Notes: generated by a model from the sequence alone, not told the origin. 64,000 nucleotides of DNA from CAVTPU01 sp963736695 (GCA_963736695.1 CAVTPU010000004.1:2232001-2296000); one strand, 5' to 3'. Shown: positions 38,193-48,339, counted from the first letter of the stretch. Translations and numbers: made by a program.

Positions 38193-41100
38193 ATGCGTCT
38201 TCGTCGCCCACAGGTCGCGGCGATCGCAGGTCTGTGTCTGCTCGGTGTTCTCGGCCCAGCCCCCACCGCTTCCGCCGCGCCTCTGCCCGACTTGTTCATC
38301 TCCGAATATGTCGAAGGCAGCTCAAACAACAAGGCAGTTGAGATATTCAATGGTACGGGCAGCCCCGTTGATCTGGCTGCCGCCGGTTATCAACTCGAGC
38401 TCTATTTCAATGGCTCACCCACGGCCGGGCTCACGGTCGCGCTGACCGGCACCGTCGCGGACGGCGATGTTTTCGTCTTCTCCCACGCCTCCGCCTCGGC
38501 CGCGATCCTGGCTCAGGCCGACCAGACCACCTCGTCGGGCGTCTTCAACGGTGATGACGCGGTGGTGCTGCGGCGTGGTGGAGCGGCCGGGTCGATCGTG
38601 GACTCGGTCGGCCAGGTTGGCGTCGACCCCGGCACCGAGTGGGGCACCGGCGCGACCAGCACCGCCGACAACACGATCCGTCGCAAGTCGACGGTGACGG
38701 CCGGTGACACCGATACATCGGACGCGTTCGACCCGGCGACCGGCTGGGACGGATTCGCCGTGGACACTGTGGATGGTCTCGGCGTGCACGTGGTGGGCGA
38801 CGGGCCGGTCGATCAGCCGGTCTCGCTCGTCTGCGGTTCCCCGCTCGCCGCCACTGTCGGTTATCCGGCGACCCGCAATGTGACGGCGACCGATGCCGAC
38901 GACACAGTGACCTCGGTCGACATCACGGCGATTAGCCCGGCCCCGACGACCGGCGCGATCCATCGCACCGCGTTCACCCCGGCGACCGGCGTCGGCGGCA
39001 CTGCGACGGCGGAGATCACCGTCGACGCGACCGTGCCGGTCGGCTCCTACGCCGTCACGATCACCTCGACCGACGCCGACGCGGTGACCGCGAGCTGCCT
39101 GCTCACCGTGACTGTCGGCCAGGTGCTGACCGTCGGCGAGGTGCAGGGAACCACACTGGAGGGTGAGAACGGTCTGACCGACCGGTCACCGCTCGCTCCG
39201 GCAAGTGGCAATGGCACCTCATCGGCTCTCTATGCCGTGCGCGGTGTCGTCACGCAACGTACCCTGGCTCGAACCTCGGCCGGCGCGGACCAGAACGGTT
39301 TCTTCCTGCAGAGCCGCACCGGAACCGGCGACGGCGACCCGCTCACCTCGGACGGCATCTTCGTCTTCATGGGCTCGTTCACCACGCTCATCGGCGGCTA
39401 TGCGCCGACCGTCGGCGATGAGGTGATCGTGCGGGGTCGGGTCTCCGAGTATTTCAACATGACCCAGCTCTCCGGGGCGTCACTGCTGACCAAGCTCGAC
39501 TCGGGGCTCGATGTCAACACAGCGGTCGAGGTCGCGGACGCGACTCCCCCGGCCAACCTCGACGACGCGAACCGTTTCTGGGAGCGGCACGAAGGTGCCC
39601 GGCTGCGGGTCAGGGCGGGCAGCGCGGCGACGAGCGGCCGGGACGTCTTCGCCGGCACGGCGGACGCGGAGATCTGGTTGGTCGACGCCAACGACGCGCT
39701 GCTCGACCGCACCGACCCCTTCGCCCGACGGGTATTCCGTGACACCCACCCGCTGGACAACAACACCAGCGCCGGGTTCGACGACGGCAACGGCCAACGC
39801 GTCATGCTCGGCAGCCTCGGGGTGAAGGCTGCGGCGGGCGACAACACCGCCATGCTGCCACCGGCGCGTGTCTTCGACACCGTCTCCGCGGACGCTTTCG
39901 GCGGTCTCAACTTCTCGTTCTCGAAGTTTGGCATTCAAGTGGAGTCGGTGGCGTTCACCGCCGGCGTCGACCCGTCCGGCAACACGCCGGTCATCGCCGC
40001 GCACCGGTCGCAGGAGTTCTCCGTCGCGACGTTCAACATGGAGAACCTCTACGACTTCCGCGACGACCCGTTCGATGGTTGTGACTTCACCGGCAACTCC
40101 GGATGCCCGGGAGTCAGACCGCCCTTCGACTATGTGCCCGAGTCGGCCGAGGTCTACAACGCGCGGGTCGGCGCGCTGGCGACCCAGGTCATCGAGTCGT
40201 TGAAGGCTCCCGACCTCGTGCTCGTGCAGGAGGCTGAAGACCAGGACATCTGCACGGTCACGGCGGGCGCGCTGGTCTGCGGCACCGTCGACAACGCCGA
40301 CGGCAAACCCGACACCGTGCAGGAACTGGCGGTGGCGATCAAGGCCGCCGGCGGCCCGGACTATGACGCGGCCTACGACCGCGACGGCTCGGATGACCGT
40401 GGCATCTCGGCGGCGTTCCTTTTCCGCAGCGACCGCCTGTCGCTCGCGGCGCCCGCCGGGGTCCTGTCAGCCACCCCCGGCGTCACTTATCGGGCGGCCG
40501 GACTGGCCCACAACGCCGACGTGAGCAACCCCAAGGCGCTCAACGCGGAGTTGCCGGCCGATGTCGACACCTCCACCGGGGTCGACGGCTCCAACGTCTA
40601 CACACGCGCACCGCAGGTGGCGAAGTTCACCGTCGCCTCGGCGCCCGGTTCGCCGGAGAGCTTCAGCCTGTGGGCTGTGAGCAACCACTTCTCGTCCACA
40701 CCCAACGGCCGCGTCGGACAACGACGGGAACAGGCCGGGTACGGCGCTGCGATCGTCGCCGCCATCGAGGCCGACGACCCGCACGCGCGGGTCATCTACG
40801 GCGGGGACCTCAACGTTTTCCCCCGCCCGGACGACCCGATCGCCATGTCGGACACCGACACACCGTCTGACCAGCTCGGCCCGCTCTATCGTGGCGGATT
40901 GAGCAACCTGTGGGAAACGCTCGCCGAACGCTCCCCGGCCGCCGCCTACTCCTACACGTTCCAGGGGCAGGCTCAGACCATCGACCACCTGTTCGTCAAC
41001 CCGGCACTCAAGGGTGACCTCGTCGACATGCGGGCGGCGCACATCAACGCCGGCTATCCGGCCGACTACGCCGGGGACGGGCCCCGTGGCACCAGCGACC

Positions 41101-41465
41101 ATGACCCGCAGGTGGCTCGATTCAGTTCCCGGGCCAGCCTGACAGTCGCCGACGTGTCAGTGGCGGAAGGCGACTCGGGCACCACGGCGATGACCTTCAC
41201 CGCGACGGTGTCACGGCCGTTGTCACAGCCGGCGACGATCTGTGGCATGACCTTCGGAATCACGGCGTCCGACAGGTCCGACTTCCGGGGACTCACCGAG
41301 TGCCACACCCTCGCCGCCGGCGCGACGTCGGTGACGTTCACCGTCATGGTGCGGGGCGACCGCAAGCGGGAGGCCGACGAAAAACTCGCGCTCCTCGTCT
41401 TCGGCACGCCATATCTGCACCTCACCGATCCGATCGCCGTCGGCACAATCACCAACGACGACTGA
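38193..41465 (+). CDS. ExeM/NucH-family extracellular endonuclease with lamin-tail and Calx-beta-like domains
   Basis: The 1090-residue protein starts at ATG 38193 behind GGAGG with a signal peptide (GLCLLGVLGPAPTASA). A lamin-tail domain (LFISEYVEGSSNNKAVEIFN) spans about 30-150, a beta-rich region 200-310, and an OB-like nuclease-accessory region 310-600 (GEVQGTTLEGEN). An endonuclease/exonuclease/phosphatase domain at about 605-970 contains EFSVATFNMENLYDF, VLVQEAED, IYGGDLNVFP and GTSDHDPQ with His and Asp catalytic residues. A Calx-beta-like domain (VADVSVAEGDSGTTAMTF) ends the protein. It degrades extracellular DNA. No sortase or C-terminal membrane anchor is seen. Confidence 0.94.
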   Translation: MRLRRPQVAAIAGLCLLGVLGPAPTASAAPLPDLFISEYVEGSSNNKAVEIFNGTGSPVDLAAAGYQLELYFNGSPTAGLTVALTGTVADGDVFVFSHASASAAILAQADQTTSSGVFNGDDAVVLRRGGAAGSIVDSVGQVGVDPGTEWGTGATSTADNTIRRKSTVTAGDTDTSDAFDPATGWDGFAVDTVDGLGVHVVGDGPVDQPVSLVCGSPLAATVGYPATRNVTATDADDTVTSVDITAISPAPTTGAIHRTAFTPATGVGGTATAEITVDATVPVGSYAVTITSTDADAVTASCLLTVTVGQVLTVGEVQGTTLEGENGLTDRSPLAPASGNGTSSALYAVRGVVTQRTLARTSAGADQNGFFLQSRTGTGDGDPLTSDGIFVFMGSFTTLIGGYAPTVGDEVIVRGRVSEYFNMTQLSGASLLTKLDSGLDVNTAVEVADATPPANLDDANRFWERHEGARLRVRAGSAATSGRDVFAGTADAEIWLVDANDALLDRTDPFARRVFRDTHPLDNNTSAGFDDGNGQRVMLGSLGVKAAAGDNTAMLPPARVFDTVSADAFGGLNFSFSKFGIQVESVAFTAGVDPSGNTPVIAAHRSQEFSVATFNMENLYDFRDDPFDGCDFTGNSGCPGVRPPFDYVPESAEVYNARVGALATQVIESLKAPDLVLVQEAEDQDICTVTAGALVCGTVDNADGKPDTVQELAVAIKAAGGPDYDAAYDRDGSDDRGISAAFLFRSDRLSLAAPAGVLSATPGVTYRAAGLAHNADVSNPKALNAELPADVDTSTGVDGSNVYTRAPQVAKFTVASAPGSPESFSLWAVSNHFSSTPNGRVGQRREQAGYGAAIVAAIEADDPHARVIYGGDLNVFPRPDDPIAMSDTDTPSDQLGPLYRGGLSNLWETLAERSPAAAYSYTFQGQAQTIDHLFVNPALKGDLVDMRAAHINAGYPADYAGDGPRGTSDHDPQVARFSSRASLTVADVSVAEGDSGTTAMTFTATVSRPLSQPATICGMTFGITASDRSDFRGLTECHTLAAGATSVTFTVMVRGDRKREADEKLALLVFGTPYLHLTDPIAVGTITNDD

Positions 41466-41482
41466 TCGCTCACGCACGACCC

Positions 41483-41520
41483 GTTGCGGGGGTGGGGGCA
41501 TGAGCCTCCACCCCCGCAAC
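41483..41520. terminator. Strong hairpin after the nuclease gene
   Basis: GTTGCGGGGGTGG pairs with CCACCCCCGCAAC, a perfect 13-bp stem, around a short loop. It lies 17 bases past the nuclease stop and before the convergent small gene at 41554. Confidence 0.8.
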
Positions 41521-41553
41521 GCTGTTCAGTCGGGAGTGGAGGTCTGGACTCGA

Positions 41554-41760
41554 TCAGGCGATCGAGTCCAGCGCTCCCTCACGGGCCAGCCCAACAATGT
41601 CACGCAGTTGCGCCGGGCTGAGCCGGATCGCACTGCCGAAGTCGTCAGTGATGACGACTCGCTGCGTCTCCGGCGCGCTTTCATCGAGATAGAGCTCCGG
41701 GCAACCACAACTGCAGCTGCCACACAACGTCAACACGTGCACGAGTTCACGATCCGACAT
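41554..41760 (-). CDS. Small Cys-rich protein (CGSCSCGCPEL)
   Basis: The 68-residue protein begins MSDRELVHVLTLCGSCSCGC. Four cysteines in a C-x-x-C-x-C-x-C block are followed by PELYLDESAPETQRVVITDD and a helical end (LSPAQLRDIVGLAREGALDS). The cluster may bind zinc or an Fe-S centre. Similar small proteins occur in other actinomycetes (recalled, not verified). It sits alone between the nuclease and the debranching-type enzyme. No signal peptide is seen. Function unknown. Confidence 0.65.
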   Translation of the reverse strand: MSDRELVHVLTLCGSCSCGCPELYLDESAPETQRVVITDDFGSAIRLSPAQLRDIVGLAREGALDSIA

Positions 41761-41921
41761 CGTCGCCTCCGATCACTGGATCGATATGAATCCCTATCGT
41801 AGGAAGCCGCTTCGGCCGGCCCGCACGGTTCGGTCGGATGTTGAACAGCATGGAACTTCGCCCGATCACCAAGCGACTAATCGCATGGCGATCGATGTGT
41901 CGCGGCGCAACGACCGGCGAC

Positions 41922-44081
41922 TCAACGTGCGGCGGCGCGGATCGCCCCGGACCGACCGAGTGCGTCGATATCCCACGCGGCGCCCAGCGCATAGGCGCCG
42001 CGGATGCCGATCCGACCAATCTCATCCGGCACCACCGGGTCGACCGTCACCACCCCGTCGCCGGCCTGCAGACCGAGCATGACCCGCAACAGCAGCAGCG
42101 GTGACGCGGCGGCCCAGGCCTGCGGCGAACACGCGGTGGGATAAGGCACGGGGAACTCGGAGACCGAGCGCGCATATCCGGAGAAGGCCTCTGGAAGGCG
42201 GTGTTGCGTATATCCGGCGGCCGCGATGAGCGCGGAACTGATGCGGTTGGCCTCGTCACGAAATCCATAGCGGGCAAGCCCCATCGCGATGAGAGAGTTG
42301 TCGTGCGGCCACACGGTCCCGAGGTGATAGCCGATGGGGTTGAATCCGCGTTCCTGTGTGGACAATGTGCGCACACCCCAGCCGGAGAACATCTCCTCGG
42401 ACATGAGTTGCGCGACGAGCGACGGCGCCCGGTCTTCCGGCACAATCCCGCTCCACAACAGGTGGCCGATGTTGGAGGTCATCGCGTCGATCCGGTTCTT
42501 GTCACCGTCGAGGCCGAGGGCGTAGTAGCCACCACGCGCACCGATCCAGAAGTCCGCGTCGAAGCGCTCCTTGAGCTGATCGGCCTCCCTGCGCAATCGT
42601 ACGGCGAATTCGGGGTTTGCGGCGACGCGATCCGCGAGCTCCGCCACGCGCACCTTGGCGTCATAGACATAACCCTGTAGTTCGCAGGTCGCGATCGGCA
42701 GAAATGGAATGCGCCCGTCGGAGAACTGCACCCCGTCCCACGAGTCCCGCCAACACTGGTTTCCGAGACCCTGCCGGGAGCGGGTCTGATATTCCACATA
42801 TCCGTCGCCGTCACGGTCGCCGAATCGGTCGATCCACTCGACTGCGGCGATCACGCTTGTCCACATGCGACGGACGAGTTCGTCATCTCCGCTCCATCGC
42901 CAATATTCGCTCAACACAATCAGCCAGAGCATCGTGGCATCGGCCGTACCATAGTATGGACTGTGCGGCATGAGCCCGAGCCTGGTCAGCTCGCCCTGCC
43001 GGATCTCGTGCAGAATCTTGCCCGGCTCCTCATCACGAAAGTCGTCGCACACCGTTCCCTGCAACGACGCGAGCTCCAGCAACGCGCCGCGCGCGAGCTC
43101 CTGCCCGAAGGACAGAGTCTGGTACGCCGTAATGAGCGTGTCCCGCCCAAATACGGTGAGGAACCACGGCAGTCCCGCCGCCGGAAGCATCAACGAATGC
43201 TCACCCAGCCGCGTCTGGACACGCAACGCCAACAGGTCTCGTCCGGTCTGACCGATGATGTCGCAGAGCAGCCGCGAATCGCTCTCCAACCCAGGAACCT
43301 CAGCGAACCAGCGGGTGGTCGCGTCGGGCATCGGCTCGCCGGCGACCGGGCCGAATCCACGGCCCGCCGGCACCACTTCGGTGGGGCCGATCGCGAACGG
43401 AACGAACAGGTCGACCTCCCAGGCGGAGTCTTCGTCGACATGAACTGTCCACACCAGTTCGTCGCCGTCGACGCGGTCTGGCGGCGGATAGGACTCGACC
43501 CGGGTGCACGCGGCGAAGTCGCCATTGCGATAACTGAACGTCACTGCGGACAGATCGGTTTCAAGGGTCCTCACGATCGACGCGGAACGATCTCGAATGA
43601 TGTCCTTGATCTCGAAGAGGTCGGCGAAGTCGGTGCCGATGCGAAGCCGAACCTCGATGGGTCCGGGCCTGCGGGCATAGCACCACAGTTCGATCCGCTC
43701 GTGCAGCTGCGCGTCAACCGACCGGAGCCGGCGAAGGCCGAACTCGTTGGCGAGAAAGCCCGGCAGATCGGGATTGGTGAGAAAGAACGCCGCCGAATAG
43801 TGCTCGACGCTGCCGGACCGCAGGGGCAGCAGCCGCACGCCATTGAGGGTGAGCACCCAGGTGGAGAGCAGTCGAGTGTCGGCGTGCACGAGACCGCCGA
43901 TGGAACCGGGTGGCACGTCGCCGCACCCGTCGGAATACATGAACGACACGCCTTCGAGCACCGACACCGCGCCGGCGCCGAGCTCGGGTGGAAGCGACCG
44001 TCCGTCCGGGGCCGGCAGGCCCTCGTCGACGACACCCGGCCAGGGAACGGCGGGAGTCGGTCGCTTGGCGATATCAGTCAC
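41922..44081 (-). CDS. Glycogen debranching enzyme-type glycosidase
   Basis: The protein has about 719 residues from GTG 44081, which has GGGAG upstream; ATG 44108 would add nine residues. An N-terminal glycogen-debranching domain spans about 30-240 (VLEGVSFMYSDGCGDVPPGS, then HADTRLLSTWVLTLNG). An (alpha/alpha)6 toroid domain follows: LPWFLTVFGRDTLITAYQTL, LMPHSPYYGTADATMLWLI, NQCWRDSWDGVQFSDGRIPF, GYHLGTVWPHDNSLIAMGLA. The acidic residues of the last two motifs are probably catalytic. The family cuts alpha-1,6 branches or hydrolyses related glucosides. No signal peptide. No glycogen gene is adjacent. Confidence 0.9.
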   Translation of the reverse strand: MTDIAKRPTPAVPWPGVVDEGLPAPDGRSLPPELGAGAVSVLEGVSFMYSDGCGDVPPGSIGGLVHADTRLLSTWVLTLNGVRLLPLRSGSVEHYSAAFFLTNPDLPGFLANEFGLRRLRSVDAQLHERIELWCYARRPGPIEVRLRIGTDFADLFEIKDIIRDRSASIVRTLETDLSAVTFSYRNGDFAACTRVESYPPPDRVDGDELVWTVHVDEDSAWEVDLFVPFAIGPTEVVPAGRGFGPVAGEPMPDATTRWFAEVPGLESDSRLLCDIIGQTGRDLLALRVQTRLGEHSLMLPAAGLPWFLTVFGRDTLITAYQTLSFGQELARGALLELASLQGTVCDDFRDEEPGKILHEIRQGELTRLGLMPHSPYYGTADATMLWLIVLSEYWRWSGDDELVRRMWTSVIAAVEWIDRFGDRDGDGYVEYQTRSRQGLGNQCWRDSWDGVQFSDGRIPFLPIATCELQGYVYDAKVRVAELADRVAANPEFAVRLRREADQLKERFDADFWIGARGGYYALGLDGDKNRIDAMTSNIGHLLWSGIVPEDRAPSLVAQLMSEEMFSGWGVRTLSTQERGFNPIGYHLGTVWPHDNSLIAMGLARYGFRDEANRISSALIAAAGYTQHRLPEAFSGYARSVSEFPVPYPTACSPQAWAAASPLLLLRVMLGLQAGDGVVTVDPVVPDEIGRIGIRGAYALGAAWDIDALGRSGAIRAAAR

Positions 44082-44183
44082 GCCCCACTCCCCGTGGCCG
44101 GACGCCACGGCTGGACGTCGCTCTCAGCGTAGGGCGCTGCGAGCACTCACGACGGCGTTTTGCCCGCTTTCGCCCGCTCCACC

Positions 44184-45041
44184 CTAGCGGGTGGAGCGGC
44201 GACGGGCCAGCAGTGCGTTGCCGACAGCGAGCCCCACTCCGATCATGAATATCAGCGTTCCCATCACGTTGACCTGTGGCGGAAGACCGATCCGGGTGGC
44301 GCCCCAGATCCACAGCGGGAAGGTCGTGGTGACGGTGCCGGCGGTGAAGTTCGTGATGATGAAGTCGTCGATCGACAGCGCGAACGCGAGCAACCCTCCG
44401 GAGACGACCGCTGGCATGATCATCGGTAGCGTGACCCGCCAGAAGGTGACCCACGGGCCAGCCCCGAGGTCGCGGGCGGCTTCCTCGATATTCGGGTCGA
44501 TGGTGAGCACTCGGGACCGGACCACCACCGCGACGAACGACAGCGAGAACATGACGTGCGCGATGAGGATGGTCCAGAACCCCATCGTGACGCCGAAGCT
44601 GACGAACAACGACAACAGCGAGGCGCCGAGCACGATCTCCGGCGCCGAGATGGCGGCGAAGAGCAGCACGTTGGTGGCGCCCTGCCCGCGGAAACGATAT
44701 TTGCCGATCGCGAGGCCGAGCAGGGTGCCGAGCGTGCCCGCGATGATCATGCACAGGACTGCGATGGTGAGCGAGTTCCACAGGCCCTGTGTGAGGTCGT
44801 CGATCTCGAATACCCGGCCATACCACTTGGTGGTGAAGCCCTGCCACTTGGTGTTGTATCGACCGGGCGTGTCATTGAAGCTGAACGCAATCATGACACC
44901 GATCGGCGCACACAGCCACGCGATGACGAGCCAGGTATATGCGAAAAGCAGCCTATCGCCGATGCGACGCCGAGGTCGACGCGTGACCGGTCGATCGACG
45001 AGGGCTCGCTCCGCCACCGACGTGCCCGCTTGCGCGCTCAT
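44184..45041 (-). CDS. potC: Polyamine ABC transporter permease PotC
   Basis: The 285-residue protein is the last gene of the transporter operon. It has six predicted membrane helices (LLFAYTWLVIAWLCAPIGVM and others) and the EAA loop (IEEAARDLGAGPWVTFWRVT) that docks onto the ATPase. It forms the membrane channel with PotB. Its start overlaps the potB stop by four bases, so translation is coupled. Substrate assignment to putrescine/spermidine follows from the binding protein and the adjacent catabolic genes. Confidence 0.92.
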   Translation of the reverse strand: MSAQAGTSVAERALVDRPVTRRPRRRIGDRLLFAYTWLVIAWLCAPIGVMIAFSFNDTPGRYNTKWQGFTTKWYGRVFEIDDLTQGLWNSLTIAVLCMIIAGTLGTLLGLAIGKYRFRGQGATNVLLFAAISAPEIVLGASLLSLFVSFGVTMGFWTILIAHVMFSLSFVAVVVRSRVLTIDPNIEEAARDLGAGPWVTFWRVTLPMIMPAVVSGGLLAFALSIDDFIITNFTAGTVTTTFPLWIWGATRIGLPPQVNVMGTLIFMIGVGLAVGNALLARRRSTR

Positions 45042-45907
45042 CGTGCCGCCACCGTCATGACGTCCTCCGTGCCGAGAGCCCGAGCGTAAAGGAAGATGCC
45101 GATCAGCAGAATGCCCATGAGAGTGAACGACAAGGCCGCCGCCGTCGGATAGTTCTGATTCACCAGATACTGGTTCTGGATCACGCTGCCGATCATCGAG
45201 TTGGCGGTTCCACCGAGCACCGACGCGTTGACGTAGTCAGAACTCGCCGGAACAAAGGTGAGCAGCACGCCGGCGAAGACGCCCGGCAGCGAAAGGGGCA
45301 GGATCACCTTGCGAAAGGTCTGCACCCGACCGGCATAGAGGTCATAGGAGGCCTCCACCACCCGCGGGTCGACACGTTCGAGCGCGACATAGATCGGCAA
45401 CACCATGAACGGCAGGAAGTTGTAGGTGAGCCCGCCGATCACCGCCGGCGCGGTGGCGAGAATGTGGTAGTCGGCGGGAAGCAGCCCGACGTCCTTGAGC
45501 GGGCCGAGCAACATGCCCTCGTCGGCCAGAATGAACTGCCACGAGATGGTGCGCAGCACGAACGACACGAAGAACGGCAACAGCAGCAGAAACAGGTAGA
45601 ACGACTTGCGATGCGCCGGCGCCCGGAACGCGATCCAATAGGCGATCGGATAGGCCAACACAATCGACAACACGGTGGACATCAACCCGTACTCCAAGGA
45701 CCTTATGAGTTTGTCCTGGACGAGCGTAAAACTGTCCACATAGGTCTGCCAATGCCAGGTGAGGGCATATCCGTTGATGATGTCGCCCTCCTGCAAGGAG
45801 AGCGACGCCATCGTCGCCATTGGCACGACGAAGAAGACGAGCAGCCACAGGCCGCCGGGGAAAATCAGTGCGTACGGAGCGACGCGCGCCCGCAGCCGAC
45901 GACCCAT
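45038..45907 (-). CDS. potB: Polyamine ABC transporter permease PotB
   Basis: The 289-residue protein has the PotB layout: an N-terminal helix (ALIFPGGLWLLVFFVVPMAT), a periplasmic-side loop, then FLPFMVLPIYVALERVDPRV and the EAA-like loop VVEASYDLYAGRVQTFRKVI. It pairs with PotC, which it overlaps by four bases. It starts 33 bp downstream of potD. The family imports polyamines driven by ATP hydrolysis at PotA. Confidence 0.92.
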   Translation of the reverse strand: MGRRLRARVAPYALIFPGGLWLLVFFVVPMATMASLSLQEGDIINGYALTWHWQTYVDSFTLVQDKLIRSLEYGLMSTVLSIVLAYPIAYWIAFRAPAHRKSFYLFLLLLPFFVSFVLRTISWQFILADEGMLLGPLKDVGLLPADYHILATAPAVIGGLTYNFLPFMVLPIYVALERVDPRVVEASYDLYAGRVQTFRKVILPLSLPGVFAGVLLTFVPASSDYVNASVLGGTANSMIGSVIQNQYLVNQNYPTAAALSFTLMGILLIGIFLYARALGTEDVMTVAAR

Positions 45908-45940
45908 GGCTGATCCTTCCTCGAATCCGTGGTGAATGAA

Positions 45941-47191
45941 TCAGGCTGAGGTGATCGCCTGGAAGATGCTGTAATACTGCTGCTGCTCGGCCGGCGTCGC
46001 GAACTCGCGGTAGTAGTGGAGCTTGGAGTAGTCGTCAGCGGTCGGGAAGACCAAAGGACTCTTCGCCACCGCCTCCAGCGCAGCCTTGTCGTCGCCGGTC
46101 GCCTTCGACGCGTCCTGCAGGATCACGGTCTGCGACTCGGGAACCGGCGTGATGTAGTTGATGTATTCCGCGAGTGACGCCGCCATGTCGACGCGATAGA
46201 AGAAGTCCATGAGCGTCAAGGCGTCCACCGGATTCTGCGCGGTCACCGGGATCGCCATGTTGTCGGTCCAGATGGTGCACCCCTCTTGCGGGATGACGAA
46301 CTGCAGGTTCGTTCCGTCGGAGATGTTCTTCTGGAAGATGTCACCGGACCACGCCATGGACATCCAGAGGTCGCCCTTGCCGAGCGCGTCGATGTAGTTC
46401 TGCTCGTAGTATTTGCGGACAATGCCCTTGTCGCGCTGTTCCTTGAGCTTGTCGGCGGCCTTCTGCCAATCCGACGGAGTGGATTGCTCGGGAGTGACGC
46501 CGACGGCGAGCATCCCGATGTTTCCGGTCTCCTGCGGGTCGGAGAACATGCCGACCTTGCCCTTGTATTTCGGGTTCCACAGGTCGAGCAGCGATGTGGG
46601 TTTCTCCACCTTGTCAGGGTCATAGGCGATGCCGGTCATGCCGGACGCCCACGGGACGCTGAAGGCGTTGCCCGGGTCGAAAGCCTCGGTCTTGTAGGAC
46701 GCGGCGGCGTTGGCCTGGAAGTTGGTCAAACGGGTGTGGTCGAGGGGGGCGAGGGCACCCAGCGCCACCAACTTGCCGAACTCCACGCCGTTGGTGATGA
46801 CCATCAGGTCGAAGTCGATGGACTGCTTCGCCGTGAGCTGCGGCTGGATCTTGGCAAACCAGGACTGCATGTCCTGGATGACTTCCTTGTAGGTGACCTT
46901 GATTCCGGTCTCCTGCGTGAACTTCTTCAGCTCCGGTTGCTTGGGGTCCATGTAGAGCGGCCAGCCGGCGAAGTTGAGTGAGCCGGTCTGCTTCTTGTCG
47001 GCCCAGAAGCGGGCGACCGCGTCGGGTGCCGGGGTGGTCGGACCGGCGGAGGCCTTGCCTTTGACGCCGCAGGCGGCGAGGGCGAGGGCGGCCGCGGAGA
47101 TGCCACCCATGCGGAAGGCGTCACGCCGGGAGAGGCGGCGTTGGGTCAGGCCCCGGAGAAGGGCCGGGTCCATCGGGTTCGGCTGGTTCAT
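45941..47191 (-). CDS. potD: Polyamine-binding lipoprotein PotD, twin-arginine type signal
   Basis: The 416-residue protein begins with a signal containing RRLSRRDAFRMGG followed by a hydrophobic run ending LALAACG, a lipobox cysteine. It is probably exported by Tat or Sec and then lipid-anchored. The binding-protein fold shows FAGWPLYMDPKQPELKKF, GIKVTYKEVIQDMQSWFAKI, VPWASGMTGIAYDPDKVEKP and a late PEEGCTIW-like PQEGCTIWTDNMA. This matches PotD/PotF-type spermidine/putrescine receptors. It overlaps potA by four bases. Confidence 0.93.
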   Translation of the reverse strand: MNQPNPMDPALLRGLTQRRLSRRDAFRMGGISAAALALAACGVKGKASAGPTTPAPDAVARFWADKKQTGSLNFAGWPLYMDPKQPELKKFTQETGIKVTYKEVIQDMQSWFAKIQPQLTAKQSIDFDLMVITNGVEFGKLVALGALAPLDHTRLTNFQANAAASYKTEAFDPGNAFSVPWASGMTGIAYDPDKVEKPTSLLDLWNPKYKGKVGMFSDPQETGNIGMLAVGVTPEQSTPSDWQKAADKLKEQRDKGIVRKYYEQNYIDALGKGDLWMSMAWSGDIFQKNISDGTNLQFVIPQEGCTIWTDNMAIPVTAQNPVDALTLMDFFYRVDMAASLAEYINYITPVPESQTVILQDASKATGDDKAALEAVAKSPLVFPTADDYSKLHYYREFATPAEQQQYYSIFQAITSA

Positions 47192-48339
47192 CGGTCTCCA
47201 ATCGCAAACGAGTGCTCGGGGTTCCAGGAGAGGTAGACACGATCGCCACGCACGGCGATGTCCTCGGCCGAGGAAGCGTTCTGGTCGAAGACCACAACCT
47301 CTACGCCGGTCGATGTCTTGATGTTGTAGTTGGTTGACGTGCCGAGGTAGACGACTTCGGTGACGACTCCCCGCAGCAGGCTGCCGGATGAGTCGGTCGG
47401 CGGCTCGGTGGTCAGATCGATCTTCTCGGGGCGCACCGTCACCTCGAGCGGATCCCCGACCTTCACTCCGTCGCCCCGCAACGCGACGACGATTCGCTCG
47501 CCGCCGCCGAGATCCAGGGTGGCCTGTTTGCTCTGCACGGCGCTGACCGTGCCGGAGAGCACGTTGGATGTTCCGATGAAGCCGGCGACGAATTTCGTCG
47601 CCGGATGTTCATAGATCTCTCGGGGCGGGCCGAGGTGCTCGATCGCCCCGTCGTTCATCACCGCGATGCGATCGGACATGGCCAAGGCCTCGCCCTGGTC
47701 ATGCGTGACATAGACGAACGTCACACTAACGTCGCGCTGGATGCGCTTGAGTTCAACCTGCATCGCTTGGCGCAGTTTGAGGTCGAGAGCACCCAACGGC
47801 TCGTCGAGCAACAGCGCACGTGGACGGTTCACCAATGCCCGCGCCAACGCCACCCGCTGTTGCTGCCCGCCGGAGAGCTCGCGGGGTGCCCGCTTCTCCC
47901 GTCCGGTGAGGCCGACGATCTCAAGGATCTCGCCGACCCGTCGGGTGACCTCCGCGGATTTGACCCGCTTGCGCCGCAGGCCGAAGGCGATGTTGTCGAA
48001 GACACTCATGTGCGGGAAAAGTGCGTAGGACTGGAACACCATGTTCACGTCACGCTTGTGCGGAGGCACGTCGGTGACCTCGGTGCCGTGCAGGAAGACC
48101 GATCCTCGTGTCGGCAGCTCGAATCCGGCGATCATCCGCATGGTGGTGGTCTTGCCACAGCCGGAGGGGCCGAGTAGGGAGAAGAACTCTCCTTCGGCGA
48201 TGGCGAGGTCGAGGCCCTTCACCGCAGCGACGATCTCACCATGCGCGGTGAACTCCTTCGCGACGCCGACGAGCTCGATCGCGGTCGCGTCAACCGACCC
48301 TGATGGCGCCGGCCGGGCCTGAGAGATGGTCGCGGTCAT
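47188..48339 (-). CDS. potA: Polyamine ABC transporter ATPase PotA
   Basis: The protein has about 383 residues from ATG 48339 (MTATISQARPAPSG). The ATPase domain has Walker A LLGPSGCGKTTTMRMIAG, Q-loop NMVFQSYALFPHM, signature LSGGQQQRVALARAL, Walker B ALLLDEPLGALD and switch His in YVTHDQGEALAMSD. A C-terminal TOBE domain follows. It powers PotBC import. The gene starts eight bases after the aldehyde dehydrogenase stop and overlaps potD by four bases, so uptake and oxidation are on one transcript. Confidence 0.94.
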   Translation of the reverse strand: MTATISQARPAPSGSVDATAIELVGVAKEFTAHGEIVAAVKGLDLAIAEGEFFSLLGPSGCGKTTTMRMIAGFELPTRGSVFLHGTEVTDVPPHKRDVNMVFQSYALFPHMSVFDNIAFGLRRKRVKSAEVTRRVGEILEIVGLTGREKRAPRELSGGQQQRVALARALVNRPRALLLDEPLGALDLKLRQAMQVELKRIQRDVSVTFVYVTHDQGEALAMSDRIAVMNDGAIEHLGPPREIYEHPATKFVAGFIGTSNVLSGTVSAVQSKQATLDLGGGERIVVALRGDGVKVGDPLEVTVRPEKIDLTTEPPTDSSGSLLRGVVTEVVYLGTSTNYNIKTSTGVEVVVFDQNASSAEDIAVRGDRVYLSWNPEHSFAIGDR

